DNA of 64,000 nucleotides from Isoetes taiwanensis. Its lineage: Eukaryota; Streptophyta; Lycopodiopsida; Isoetales; Isoetaceae. The DNA lies in NCBI GenBank assembly GCA_021234155.1, contig JAJEKV010000239.1, positions 250,001 through 314,000 on the forward strand, given 5' to 3'. Of the stretch, positions 11,601 to 23,067 are shown piece by piece. The notes beneath the pieces are model-generated. The model searched no databases, was not told the DNA's origin, and was given only the letters and a program-made list of their open reading frames with translations. A program made the position numbers and the translations under genes. Within the stretch, counting starts at the first letter, position 1; the number at the start of each line of letters is the position of its first letter.

Positions 11601-12185
11601 CGCATGTAGTGCAGTTTCCTGCCGGCAACACATTTCTTATCATAACTTTTGATCCAGAGCTCTGTTTGAGATGATTTTTATTGCGTTGGAAAGCTCTCTC
11701 CGAGATCTTTGTGATAGTGTATGATATGGATATGTTTGGTTAAGTTATCTATGGTAAAACAGCAAGTTTTCGGCCGGGTTTGGTAGGCTTTCACATCCTA
11801 CCAGCTGATTAATACAGGATCGCGCTATTGGATATTGTTGTATGGCACATTCCGAATGAAGCTTGCAAAAAATTACCATGCATTTTTAGATTTTGAGGCT
11901 TCTAGATCCTTGTGCTAACAAGCAGAAAAGTTTTCCACTTTGGTTTCTCACCACAAGAATCCATGGAGGCCAAAGGCTGCTGTTAAATTCCAGTTGAAAA
12001 ATGTTTGTGTATGGGTGTTGCAAACTTTATGACTTTCAGAATAATGGGATCAATCTGCTCTATCTTTATGGTAACTTTTACTTATGTTCAATTTGTGTTA
12101 TTGTGATGAAATTCAAAAGCTACAGGTGATGAAAGCCTCAAATGAATTCTAGTTTTTTTCTGGTTTGAATTCTAAAATTTGTGTC
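11601..12185. other. no recognisable feature
   Basis: Ordinary AT-rich sequence without a credible open frame, tandem repeat or element end that I can see. Confidence 0.4.
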
Positions 12186-12189
12186 ACAC

Positions 12190-13615
12190 CGGGGGGTGAC
12201 GTCCGTAAGGCCCCGAAGGGGCCAAAAAAATTTTCTTGCAACACAAACCATTAACATCCAACATATAAAAATTAAATCCCCCAACACATAACAACCAACA
12301 CATAACAACCAACGCATAACAACCATTGACATTAACAACCAACACATAACTACCATTGACATTAATTAACACAACCATTGGGTCCAACACATTTAAATTA
12401 AAATCCCCCTTAAACCCCTTTGATTTGGGTGCATATTCACGGGGGGTGAAGTAGGGAAAATGAGAGCCCTCATAATTGTATTTTGTATGTACGAAATCAA
12501 TACCATATAGTATTCCGCTTGAAATCTTATAGTATTTTGCGAATCTTGTTATACAGTATAGCAAATTTTGTACTTGCATACCCCACAAACAAGGAACTTT
12601 ACGTACGGTGTAGATTAAGGAATAAGGGGTGAATATGCCTATCCAACAGCTCTCGTGTCTCTGAGTCATCACTTGATAATAGCTCCCGGACGTTCGTCCA
12701 CACAAAGAGTTTGTTCGAGATCATATCCCAAGGTAGCACATCCACGGCATAGGCATTTGACCCGGATTACTAATCATGCTCGAACAATCTCCATGGCATG
12801 TCTTTGGATCATAACATAAATGGAGCTTGGTGAAGCGGATGAGGGACTTCACATGGATCATAAAAAGTTTCCTTAAGACCCAATGGATAATGGTCGTACG
12901 TACTTATTCAACTTTTGTTCATGGCCTCTAGTCGCGCCACTCTGTCTGTTCATTCTCAAAAACGAAGCCTCCATGCCTTCGACAACCTGCGAGGTTGAAC
13001 ATTCTTCCCTAGATCTAGGACCCTTTTAGAAGCTTTCAAGTCAGCCTAATTCCCTAGCTTGCCGCAAATAGTGACTTGGTGTCGGTTTAGTGAACATGCC
13101 TCTACGCATAGCCAGAACCCCTTGGCAAATAGATATTGGCGCGTAATCGCTACATTGGTTGGCCAACCATACTTAAAACATGTCTCACCGTTCACATTTG
13201 TCTTCATGAGCGTATCCTTGTATGCGAGTAGCTCACAAAGGAGTAAGTCCGAAAGCGGATCTTTCTTCTTCGCTTCATGTAATCTCCAAGAGCAATTTGC
13301 GTTTGGTGTCATCCTCTTCCTCACAAGAGATTAGGATCCCTTGTTTGGCCATCTTGTTCGCTTCCTTTTTCCTCGAAGAGAGTTAAGTCGAAGCTTGCCA
13401 TTTGTCTTGGCAAGGTCAACGCATACCACTCGGCACCCTCGGCCCATTTCCTCTTCAAAAGGGTCGGTGGTTGCTATAAGAATCGGCCCTTCATCATCTA
13501 AGGTGAGATCATATGGTATTTGCGCATCCGGTCGCCGCCCTTGCTTTCTTGGCGTGATTAGAACCCAATTATTAGGGTTTTCTTCCTCTTGAGCAATCGC
13601 AAAATGAAGATGAGC
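12190..13615 (-). pseudogene. unrecognised gene, broken
   Basis: On the minus strand 13600-13330 is open and coding-like: NNWVLITPRKQGRRPDAQ, YDLTLDDEGPILIATTDPFE, CRVVCVDLAKTNGKLRL, then a basic stretch GKRKRTRWPNKG. A second frame (13324-13046) continues with NANCSWRLHEAKKKDPLSDL, LLAYKDTLMKTNVNGE and TRQYLFAKGFWLCVE. Further on, about 12760-12600, is VDVLPWDMISNKLFVWTNVR followed by LLSSDDSETRELLDRHIHPL. The last part (about 12390-12240) is a short tandem repeat (AACACATAACAACC). I do not recognise the protein. Codon-like texture over 1.3 kb and the upstream palindromes at 13640-13705 suggest a decayed real gene, probably cargo of element Y. Confidence 0.4.
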
Positions 13616-13639
13616 ACTTTTTAGAGTACTTTTCGTAAC

Positions 13640-13705
13640 AAGAGATCACGCCTTTGGCGGCATTTAAACCTAAATTAGTACAAATCACGCTTGGCGTGTT
13701 GGTAT
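13640..13705 (-). promoter_or_regulatory. CACGCC/GGCGTG motifs upstream of the 13.6-kb gene remnant
   Basis: CACGCCTTTGGCGG and CACGCTTGGCGTG lie 25-95 bp upstream of the first coding-like codons of the minus-strand unit. This is the same motif class as at 8480-8640 and 10690-10975. Confidence 0.35.
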
Positions 13706-13853
13706 CTCCTATTATTGACCATGCTATGCGTTAATTTGAAACTAAATTATTTTGCATCCACATTTTAAGCTACATACCCTTCATGAATCCATATTTCACA
13801 CTATTTAACCTCATTGAACATTGCTATCTCCAACCTGCCTAACACCGCTATAT

Positions 13854-14950
13854 TCTATATATAAAAACAGAGCAAAATTATGTTCTCTCTGAGCGGACAA
13901 TCGAGCATTAACTGATGTTAATACCACACTCACCCCGGTTTTTGGTCCACTGTTGAAAACATCAGTTTTGGTAGGTCTACATGTCCTGTTTTCAAAGAAT
14001 CCTACATGTGGATTTGTGAAGGTATGGTTTTGTTCGATAATGGTGTTCTTTTTTCAGTGGACTAAAACATCCACTGTTGTTTTGTAGTTTCTTCTATTGT
14101 GACATGTCATTTTATAATACAATCCACTGTAGGAAAGAGTACTTGAATTTCTACATGTCTAATAATTCTATTGTCACATGTCTTTATAGATGTAGGAAAG
14201 AATATTTGATTCTCTACATGTCCTATACTTCCATTCACATGTCTTTATAGTAGTAGGACAGAGTACTTTATTTGCTAAGGCATTGTAGGAAAGAATACAT
14301 GAATTACGACATGTGTAATACTTCTATTGTCACATGTCTTTGGGTGAAAGCATGTTAGGGTGTCCCTTAAAAAAGTATTATTTAGTGACTAAAAAGTACC
14401 TAAAAGGTACCCGGACTGGTACTTGGGTACTGTGTAATATGTCAATAAAAGGTACATTTTAGAACTTTTATATAAATTTTGGGCTTAGATAGCATTATAT
14501 TTATCTTACCTTTAAATATTAACACGTCCTTGACTTTTATTTTGGACTTTTGTACTAGTTTTAATGAAAAGAAAAATGAGAAAGTACCGGTTAAAAGTAC
14601 CTAGTGTATGTACTTTTGCGGGTTCCAAAAGTGGTACACCCTAACATGCTTTTACCCCTTTATAGAAGTGGGAAGAATACTTGATTCTCTACATGTCATA
14701 TGCTTCCATGTCACATGTCTTTATAGTAGTAGGACAAAAGTACTTTATTTGCTAAGGCATTGTAGGAAAGAATACATGAATTACGACATGTGTAATACTT
14801 CTATTCTCACATGTCTTTATAGAAGTAGGAAAGAGTACTTGATTCTCTACATGTCCTATCCTTCCATATCACGGGTCTTTATAGTGGTAGGACAGAGTAC
14901 TTGATTTGCTACATGTGATGCACGTGCACGATCACATGTTCTTATACTAG
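13854..14950 (+). mobile_element. Helitron D, putative, non-autonomous (1.1 kb)
   Basis: The left end is TCTATATATAAAAACAGAGC. The right end has inverted ACATGTGAT and ATCACATGT around GCACGTGCACG (14913-14939), 11 more bases, and CTAG (14947-14950) followed by T. A hairpin about 11 bases before CTAG is the Helitron 3' signature. The base before the left end is T rather than the usual A. The interior has diverged repeats of about 90 bp containing CTACATGTCCTATACTTCC and TTTATAGAAGTAGGA. A 316-bp MITE is nested at 14342-14657. Confidence 0.55.
14342..14657. mobile_element. 316-bp MITE with 22-bp TIRs and CTTT duplication
   Basis: The left end GGGTGAAAGCATGTTAGGGT and the right end, on the other strand, GGGTAAAAGCATGTTAGGGT differ at one base over 22. 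CTTT lies on both sides (14338-14341 and 14658-14661). Removing the element restores a TGTCTTTATAGAAGT repeat unit seen elsewhere in Helitron D. The interior is AT-rich with inverted AAAAGTACC/GGTAC words and no ORF. A related solo end lies at 53556-53577. Confidence 0.8.
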
Positions 14951-15029
14951 TATTCCATGTAACACAAGTTACTTCAACTACTTCAATTACTTAACACCTA
15001 TTTTTGCATAACGTGGGCACTAATATGCC

Positions 15030-15935
15030 AAGGTGGCTCTAACATGCCACCTAGGTTTCAAACATGCCAAGGTGGCTCCAACATGCCACCTAGGCTCCCA
15101 ACATGACAAAATGGCTCAAACATGCCACCTAGGCTCCAACGTGCTCAAACATGCCACGCAGGCTCCAACATGCCACCTATGCTCCAACTTGCCAAGGTGG
15201 CTCAAATATGCCACGTGGGCTCCAACATGCCACCTAGGCTCCAACATTCCTAGGTGGCTCAAACATGCCACATAGGCTCAAACATGCCATGCAGGCTCAC
15301 TTAGGCTCCAACATGCCAAGGTGGCTCCAACATGCCACCTAGGCTCAAACATGCCAAGGTGGCTCAAACATGCCACCTAGGCTCCCAACATGCCACCTAG
15401 GCTCAAACATGCCAGGTGGCTCAAACATGCCAAGGTTGGCTCAAACATGCCACCTAGGCTCCAACATGCCACCTAGGCTCAAACATGCCAAGGTGGCTCA
15501 AACATGCCACCTAGGCTGCAACATGACAAAATGGCTCAAACATGCCACCTAGGCTCCAACGTGCTCAAACATGCCACGCGGGCTCCAACATACCACCTAT
15601 GCTCCAACTTGCCAAGGTGGCTCAAATATGCCACGGGCCCAACATGCCACCTAGGCTCCAACATTCCTAGGTGGCTCAAACATGCCATCTAGGGGCTCCA
15701 ACATGCCACCCGTGCTCAAACATGCCGTGGCTCAAACATGCCAAGGTGGGCTCAAACATGCCACCTAGGCTCCAACATGCCAAGGTGGCTCAAACATGCC
15801 ACGTGGACTCCATAATGCCACGTGGGCTCCAACATGCCAGGTGGCTCCAACATGCCATGGGGCTCCAACATGCCAAGGTGGCTCAGGCATGCCACCTAGT
15901 CTCAAGCATGCCACCTAGGCACCCCAAGTGGTGAC
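15030..15935. repeat. 19-bp minisatellite, forward array
   Basis: About 45 degenerate units based on CAAACATGCCACCTAGGCT, alternating with the variant CATGCCAAGGTGGCT. A higher-order copy is visible: about 15095-15265 recurs at 15520-15680 with small changes. The open frames through it (rich in MPPRL, CHLGSNM) are by-products of the repeat length and not genes. Confidence 0.9.
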
Positions 15936-16129
15936 ATGGCATGCCAAGTAAGCAAGGTCAAGTTTTGACTAGGCCAAAAAACCAAAGATGTCCATCTTTG
16001 GTCTTTTCATTGGGTGATGTTGGCAAATTTTAGGTGACATGGCTAGATGATGGTGACATGGACCTTGGATGTCTTTGCAAACAGGCGGCACACCTCACCT
16101 ACGGCCCCTTTCTTGTGAAGGGAGTCTCC

Positions 16130-18150
16130 GAAAGGTATATATGCTGGTGCATTTTCTCTTTGCGTGTCACATCATGCCGCACATCCCGCCAAGATTTCAC
16201 CTTTTTGAGACCGGATTTTTATCATGCTTTTCTTTGTGTTTATGCTCCGGAAATTCATAATTAATGCATGGGGCAGGGAAAAATCCTGGTTTTCAGCCAG
16301 CTGGCTTGCCAAGTGGCCCCGAGAGTATAGGAAAATCCCCGGTATTTCCGGATGAGTTTTAGACCCTCGATTTTTTATTGGGATGGCCGCTGGCCTCCGA
16401 CAAGGTTTAGACCACGTTTTCGATTTTGGGGCATGGAGGAGGCCCCGGATTGGCGATCCGACCTCGCCGCGTCGTCCGGAACGGCGAAATTACCCTAGGG
16501 GACAAGTTCCACGGCGAGTTTTCCCAGGGGATCAATCACTTACCCCTCACTAGGAGCCACCTCCATGCCAATTGACTACAAGTGTGTAGTAAACGACCTA
16601 CTTTGGCGTTTCTTGGAGAGGGGGTGGTCTTCCTCACCGAAACTTGGTCCCCTAGGTAATGGGGATGTTCCGGGTCCATTGGCGGAGCCAGTTCTCGGTT
16701 CCGGAGTGGGGGTCCAGCCCGTCCTCAGCCCCCAGCTTGGACTAGCCTGCGAGAACAAGATACTTGGGGTTCACCCTGAGGCCCTGGTAGAAGATTGAAG
16801 TGAGAATAGCAGCACTAGGACTGCTAGGTGGTATACATGTGACCACGGAGAAGCAAAGCTAGCTCCACTACCTAGTAGGACGTTACCGACCCGGTGGTCT
16901 CCGGAAGGGGGTTGGCTCGGAAGCTCGTCTCATGCCTCTGCTTGTGCTTCTATTGCCGGTGCATTTTCTCTTGCGTGTTGGCGTCATGTCGCACATCCCG
17001 CCAAGATTTCACCTTTTTCGAGACCCGAATTTTTATCTGTGCTTTTCTTTGTGTTTATGCTCCGGAAATTCATAATTAATGCATGGGGCAGGGAAAAATC
17101 CTGGTTTTCAGCCAGCTGGCTTGTCAAGTGGCCCCGAGAGTATAGGAAAATCCCCGGTATTTCCGGATGAGTTTTAGACCCTCGATTTTTGATTGGGATG
17201 GCCACCGTTGGCCTTGACAGGGTTTAGACCACGTTTTCGATTTTGGGGCATGGAGGAGGCCCCGGATTGGCAATCCGACCTCGCCGCGTCGTCGGGAACG
17301 GGCGAAATTACCCTTTAGGGGACAAGTTCCACGGCGAAGTTTTCCCTGGGGATCAATCACTTACCCCTCACTAGGAGGTATTCAAAGATCCACCTCCATG
17401 CCAATTGACTACACATGTGTAGTAAGCGACCTACTTTGGCGTTTCTTGGAGAAGCGATGGTCTTACGCCCCCGAAACTTGGTCTCCTAGGTAATGGGGAT
17501 GTTCCGGGTCCATTGGCGAGAGCCGTTTCGATTCGGAGGGGGTCCAGCCGTCCTGCCCCCGCCTTGGACTAGCCTGCGAGAACAAGATACTTGGGGTCAC
17601 CACGAGGCCACGGTAGAAGATCGAAGTGAGAATAGCAAGCACTAGGACTGCTAGGTGGTATACATGTGACCACGGAGAAGCAAAGCTAGCTCCACCTTTG
17701 CCCGGTGGGGCGTTCTGGACCGGTGGCCTCCGGGAAGGGGTTGGCTCAAGCTTCGTCTCATGCCTCTTGTGCTTCTATTGCCGGTGCATTTTTCTCTTGC
17801 GTGCAGCGTCATGTTGCACATCCCGCCAAGATTTTCACTTTTTGAGACCCGGATTTTTATCGTGCTTTTCTTTGTGTTTATGATCCGGAAATTCATGATT
17901 AATGCATGGGGGGGGAAAAATCATGGTTTTCAGCCAGCTGGCTTGCCAAGTGGCCCCGAGCCGCGTCTGAGGAAAATCCCGGTATTTACGGGTGAGCTTT
18001 AGACCCTCGATTTTTATTGGGATGGCCACCGTTGTTTCCGGACAGGTTTAGACCACGTTTTTATTTTTGGGGCATGGAGGAGGCCCCGATTGGCGATCCG
18101 ACCTCTCCATGTCATCTGGGGCGAAATTACCCTAGGGGACAAGTTCCACG
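16130..18150. repeat. satellite family, about 815-830-bp unit, three copies
   Basis: Copies begin with GGTGCATTTT near 16145, 16959 and 17784. Each has CCGCCAAGATTT, TGTGTTTATG, CAGCCAGCTGGCTTG, CCCTCGATTTTT, GGCATGGAGGAGGCCCC and GAAATTACCCTAGGGGACAAG. The third is truncated and more diverged. Short ORFs recur at the same relative place in each copy and are not supported as genes. The part with CTACTTTGGCGTTTCTTGG and CGAAACTTGGTC is homologous to the satellite at 19510-21990. Confidence 0.85.
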
Positions 18151-18179
18151 GCCCTCTTGATCGGAGGAGCATCCCGAAT

Positions 18180-19000
18180 GTAAAATCCTACCAAACCCTA
18201 GGGTTTGGTAGGGGTTTATCTCGGCGTCAAGGCGGAGACTAACACATCCGAAACTTTGCATGGAGTTCTCGTGGTATGCTCACGGGGACCATGCAGGAGA
18301 TGGGGTCAAATCCCCGGCGCGGCATGCTTTCGAACAAGACTCCCCTTCACCGGAAAGGGCTTGTGAAGGGGAGTCTCCGAAAGGTATCTTTGACCACGGA
18401 ATTTGGCTTTGTCTCCAGTGCCATGAGGGTAATCCAAAGACGGGTATTCCACGCGGATCCTGGGCCCTCTCGGGTCCTCGGAGACATCCCGAATGTAAAC
18501 CCTATCAAACCCTAGGGTTTGCTAGGGTTTACATCTCAGCGTCAAGACGGAGACTCACACATCCGAAACTTTGCATGGAGTTCTCATTGTATGCTCACGG
18601 GGACCATGCCAGGAGATGGGGTCGAATCCCAAAAGATACATGCTTTTCGAACTCCCTTCATTTGGAAAGGGGCTTGTGAAGGGAGTCTCCGAAAAGGTAT
18701 CTTTGCACCCGGAAATTTGGCTCTGTCTCCCGGTGCCATGAGGGTAATCCAAAGCGGGTATTCCACGCCGGATCCACGGGCCCCTCGGGTCATCTGAGCA
18801 TCCCAGAATGTAAACCCTATCAAACCCTAGGGTTTGCTAGGGTTTACATCTCGAGCGTCAAGACGGAGACTCACACATCCGAAACTTTGCATGGAGTTCT
18901 GTGTGTATGCTCTGGGGGACCATGGAGATGGGGTCGAATCCCCTGCGCAACATGCTTGATCCGGACTCCCCTTCACTTTGGAAAGGGGCTTGTGAGTTCT
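18180..19000. repeat. satellite family, about 315-bp unit, three copies
   Basis: CATCCGAAACTTTGCATGGA occurs near 18246, 18558 and 18877. Each copy has an AAACCCTAGGGTTTG palindrome, CAAGACGGAGACTCACACAT, GGAGATGGGGTC and GTGAAGGGAGTCTCCGAAA. The AAACCCTAGGGTTT word resembles plant telomere sequence but occurs once per unit and not in an array. Confidence 0.85.
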
Positions 19001-19083
19001 CCAAGATGCTTCTATTCTATCCCTTGCCAAACTCCTCTACAAAAATTTCAAAGGTTATCATATTTCTTGCATAAAGTCCTAGT

Positions 19084-19510
19084 CACGTCACCACCATCTA
19101 GCCATGTCACCCAAAAATTTGCCAACATCACCCAATGAAAAGACCAAAGATGGACATCTTTTCATTTTTGACCTAGTCAAAACTTGGCCTTGCTTACTTG
19201 ACATGCCATGTCACCACTTGGAGTGCCTAGGTGGCATGCTTGAGCCTAGGTGGCATGTTGGAGCCACCTTGGCATGTTGGAGCCTAGGTGGCATGTTGGA
19301 GCCTGGGTGGCATGCTAGAGCTCACGAGGCATGTTGGAGCCTAGTTGGCATGTTGGAGCCTACGTGGCATGTTGAAGCCTGTGTGGCATGTTGGAGCCTA
19401 GGTGGCATATTTGAGCCACCTTGGCATGCTTGAGCCTAGGTGGCATGTTGGAGCTCACGTGGCATGTTGCAGCCCAGCCCGGTGGCATGTTATAGCCTAG
19501 GTGGCGGACC
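19084..19510. repeat. right arm of the foldback element
   Basis: 19084-19230 is the reverse complement of about 15910-16060. 19225-19505 is about 14 units of the 19-bp minisatellite in reverse orientation (CCTAGGTGGCATGTTGGAG). Confidence 0.85.
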
Positions 19511-21990
19511 CGAGACCGGACATCACAAAGGTTACCGAGGGGGCTTTCCTACCCGGTGCTCCTGGAGGAGGCAAATGCCAATGCCTCCCTTCACGAACCC
19601 GGTTTCCCTATCCGACCGTTGAATTCTCTATTCAGGTAACTTGCTTCGAAGCGGGGCTCAAAAATTCAAGATCCGTCCGGAGAACATATCCAAAAGTGTC
19701 TGGTCGGCAAGACCGTAGAAACCCAAGTGTTTAGTCGTTCGGGCAGTACAAAGGCTCAGGAATGGAGATTTGACTTAGCCGCCATGTCGTCCAAACAACG
19801 GAAATTACCCTAGGGACTCCTTTTTGCAGCAAAAGAAAACCGAAACCTCTACATGGCGATTACGCACCCTCCGCTAAGGCCAATTCACTACTGAACGTGT
19901 TGGACATGAGCTACTTTGGCGCTTGGGAGGCGGGGTGGTCTTCGCCCACGAAACTTGGTCTCGAGGGGTAATGTCGATGTTTGAGTCCGTTGGAAGAGTC
20001 GGATCAGTTCGGGGTGGGAGAGTTGCCCGTCCGTGGCCAAGGACCCTCGGAGAGGACCTTTGGGACAAACTTCTTTCCGGAAGGTTTTAGGGCTCCGCCT
20101 TTCGGCATCAATGCCCTCCCACTACCTCATGACATTGTGCAAGATCCTGGTCCAATCGCATGGGGTATGGCCTCCAAAAGCGTAAACCCATGTGTTGCTA
20201 GGTTATTGTAGGGTTTACGTTATGGAGGTCGAAGTTTTATTCGATTGCACTTGAGACATGGTCAGAAGCCGCAGTTGAAAACAAAGCAATAAGCCCCGAC
20301 GAAATGGGGTTTGGATTTACCGAGGCAGGCTTTCCTACCAGTGCTCCTCCGGGAGGGCAAATGCCAATGCCTCCCTTCCCGGAACCCGGTTTCCCTATCC
20401 GACCGTTGAATTCTCCATTCAAGTAACTTGCTTCGAGCAGGCTCAAGATAATTCAAGATCCGTTAGGAGAACATATCCCTCCATAGAAAGTGTCTCAAGT
20501 CGCCATCGTGTAGAAACCCAAGTGTTTTGTCGTCGGGCAGGACGGTACAAAGGCTCGGAGTGGAGATTTGACTTCGCCATGTCAGTCAAAACAACGAAAT
20601 TACCCTAGGGACCAAGTTCGGTCATTTTTGCAGCAAAAGATACACGAACCCTCTACATGGCGGATTCCGCACCCTCCGCTAAGGCCAATTCACTACGAAC
20701 ATATTGGACATGAGCTACTTTGGCTTAGGGGAGCGAGGGGTGGTCTTCGCCTACCGAAACTTGGTCTCTAGGGTAATGTCGATGTTTCGAGACCGTTGGA
20801 AGAGTCAGATCACAGTTCCGGGGTGGGAGAGTTGCCCGTCCGTGGCCAAGGACCCTCCAGAGAGGACCTTTGGGACGAACTTCTTCTGGAAGGTTTTAGG
20901 GCTCTCCGATCTTACGGCGTCAATGCCCTCCCACTACTTCATGACATTGTGCAAGATCCTGGTCCAATCGGCTGGGGTATGGCCTCCAAAGCGTAAACCA
21001 CAATGCGTTGCTAGGTTATTGTAGGGTTTACGTTATGGAGGTCGAAGTTTTATTCGGTTGCACTTGAGACATGGTCGAGAAAAGAGCAGTTGAAAACAAG
21101 AAGCAATAAAACCGGCGAAATAGGGTTTGGATTTACCGAGGCAAGGCTTTCCTACCGGTGCTCCTCGGGAGGGCAAATGCCAATGCCTCCCTTCCCGGAA
21201 CCCGGTTTCCCTATCCGACCGTTGAATTCTCCATTCAAGTAACTTGCTTCGAGCAGGCTCAAGAAAATTCAAAATCTGTCCGGGAGAACATATCCCTCCG
21301 CAAAGTGTCCTGCAGTCGACCGTGTAGAAATCCAAGTGTTTTGTCGTTCGGGCAGTACAAAGGCTCCGGAATGGAGATTTGACTTCGCCATGTCGTCCGA
21401 AATAGCGAAATTACCCTAGGGACTAAGTTACCGCGGTCATTTTGGCAGCAAAGAAACCGAACCCTCTACATGGCGGTATTACGCACCCTCGCTAAGGCCA
21501 ATTCACTACGAATGTGTTGGACATGAGCTACTTTGGCACTTCCGGGAGCAGGGGTGGTCTTCTGCCCACGAAACTTGGTCTCCAGGGTAATGTCGATGTT
21601 TCGAGTCCGTTGGAAGAGTCAGATCACAGTTCCGGGGTGGGAGAGTTGCCCGTCCGTGGCCAAGGACCCTCCAGAGAGGATCTTTGGGGCCGAACTTCTA
21701 CGGAAGGTTTTAGGGCTCCGCCGTCTTCGGCGTCAATGCCCTCCCACTACCTCATGACATTGTGCAAGATCTGGTCCAATCTGGCTGGGTATGGCCTCCA
21801 AAACGCAAAACCACGTGCCTTGCCGGGTTATTGTAGGGCAAATGCCAATGTCCCCCCCCCTCGAGACTCGGTTTCCCTATCAGACCGGTTGAATCGGCAT
21901 TCAAGTAACTTGCTTGAGCAGGTTCAAAAAAAATCCAAGATCGGTCCGGAGAACTTATCAAAAGCGGCGTTCTGCGGTCGGCGGTGTAGA
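19510..21990. repeat. satellite family, about 780-810-bp unit, three copies
   Basis: GGCAAATGCCAATGCCTCCC recurs near 19569, 20357 and 21174 and, diverged, near 21838. Between them are TTGAATTCTCCATTCAAGTA, GAAATTACCCTAGGGAC, GGACATGAGCTACTTTGGC, GGGTGGGAGAGTTGCCCGTC and GTAGGGTTTACGTTATGGAGG. It is a distant relative of the satellite inside the foldback element. No gene is supported. Confidence 0.85.
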
Positions 21991-23060
21991 TGTACCATAT
22001 ATATCCCTTGATCTTTATTAGCTTACAAAATGTAACATCACTTATTAACTTAATGTGCATAACACTATGCTCCAACAACCCACAATGTGACATTAAAATC
22101 TTATCATGCATTATCTTTGGTATCGAGGTTTCTGATTAGCCATTTGTGACCAATCGAAGTCACCAAATCTATCTTTCCAATATTATCACATAAGTAGCAC
22201 AATATAGGATCACACTAGACCTAGATTTGATTAAACAACACTTCACAAGGATTTATTCAATGTGCATCCATCGCCAAACAAATGTATTGTTTAACAATCG
22301 TAATGCCAATCATATGGTAAATATCACAAATTAAACCCTTTTGGTTCCAGCTTTTTGTTTTTCAAAAAGAGTGATTAGCACAAGTCCATCCTTTTTAAAA
22401 AGCAAGAAAACCCAAAGGCTTAGAACCATGGTGGAGCAATAATGGTCACTTAGCTTGAACAAAGGGCTTGAAGGCCAAGGTGGGTAATAAGTGAAGGGTA
22501 AATAAAAGGAAAAGATCATAAAAGGAAAAAGATCACACAGGGGCAATAGGAAATGGTGTGTTGGAAATGCCATTTTACAAATGCGTGGTACAAGAACTAG
22601 GTACAAGAGTATTTGGACAAAGGCAATGGTGGTAAAATTTTAATAAAGGGCATGGGTGGAAATGTAAATATTGGCTAGGCAAAAATATTTAAACACTAAA
22701 TATAAGGCAAAAGAAGCACAATGAAGGTGAAAAGAAAATGATTAAGCTAAAAAATATAAAAGGTGGGGTAGAGATGAAGGGCCAAGATTAAGATCTTGGG
22801 CCCTAACATCCTATTGGTTTATTTTAACAGCGAGAGATGAGGCAGAGATGAAGGGCCAAGATCTTGATCCCGGTCCCGATCATCCTATTGGTTTAGGTTA
22901 AATTTTTTTTTCCCACGTGTCGATTTTTAGCGTCGATTTGGCGCCTTGTTTCTTAAGCGCCTTGCCTTTGTTTCTTGCGGCTTTGCCTTTCTTGTTTCTT
23001 GGCTGTGTTCCTTGCATGATTATCTTGCGGTCTTGAGATTGAGATTGCAGCTCTCCAAAG
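21991..23060. repeat. AT-rich spacer with a 75-bp tandem duplication
   Basis: 22765-22905 holds two copies of a unit with AGAGATGAAGGGCCAAGAT and CATCCTATTGGTTTA. The first includes the near-palindrome GGGCCAAGATTAAGATCTTG. I see no gene in the rest. Confidence 0.5.
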
Positions 23061-23067
23061 CAATGCG

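Larger units (their letters stand above)
15020..19510. mobile_element. foldback-type element with minisatellite arms
   Basis: The left arm (about 15030-16060) is an array of a 19-bp unit (AACATGCCACCTAGGCTC) plus about 150 bp of unique sequence. The right arm (about 19084-19510) is the same in reverse complement: first the unique part (TCTAGCCATGTCACCC, AGACCAAAGATGGACATC), then the array as GGTGGCATGTTGGAGCCTA. Long inverted repeats built from tandem repeats are the hallmark of foldback elements. The enclosed 3 kb (16061-19083) contains satellite units and no transposase, so it would be non-autonomous or a chance pairing of arrays. I cannot define a target duplication. Confidence 0.6.

Noticed and set aside
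13854-14950. Retroviral-type LTR
   Set aside because: No TG...CA ends, primer site or second copy; the hairpin-CTAG end fits a Helitron better.
15033-15934. Open frames rich in MPPRL and CHLGSN
   Set aside because: The period of the minisatellite keeps frames open. The frames change between copies, and there is no start context or domain.
15030-15935. CRISPR-like array
   Set aside because: The units are contiguous 19-bp minisatellite copies without unique spacers, in clearly eukaryotic DNA.
16565-18029. Repeated short ORFs in the 820-bp satellite
   Set aside because: They recur on both strands at the same offset in each copy and do not keep one frame between copies.
18190-18850. Telomere-like AAACCCTAGGGTTT
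   Set aside because: One palindromic word per 315-bp unit; no tandem TTTAGGG array.
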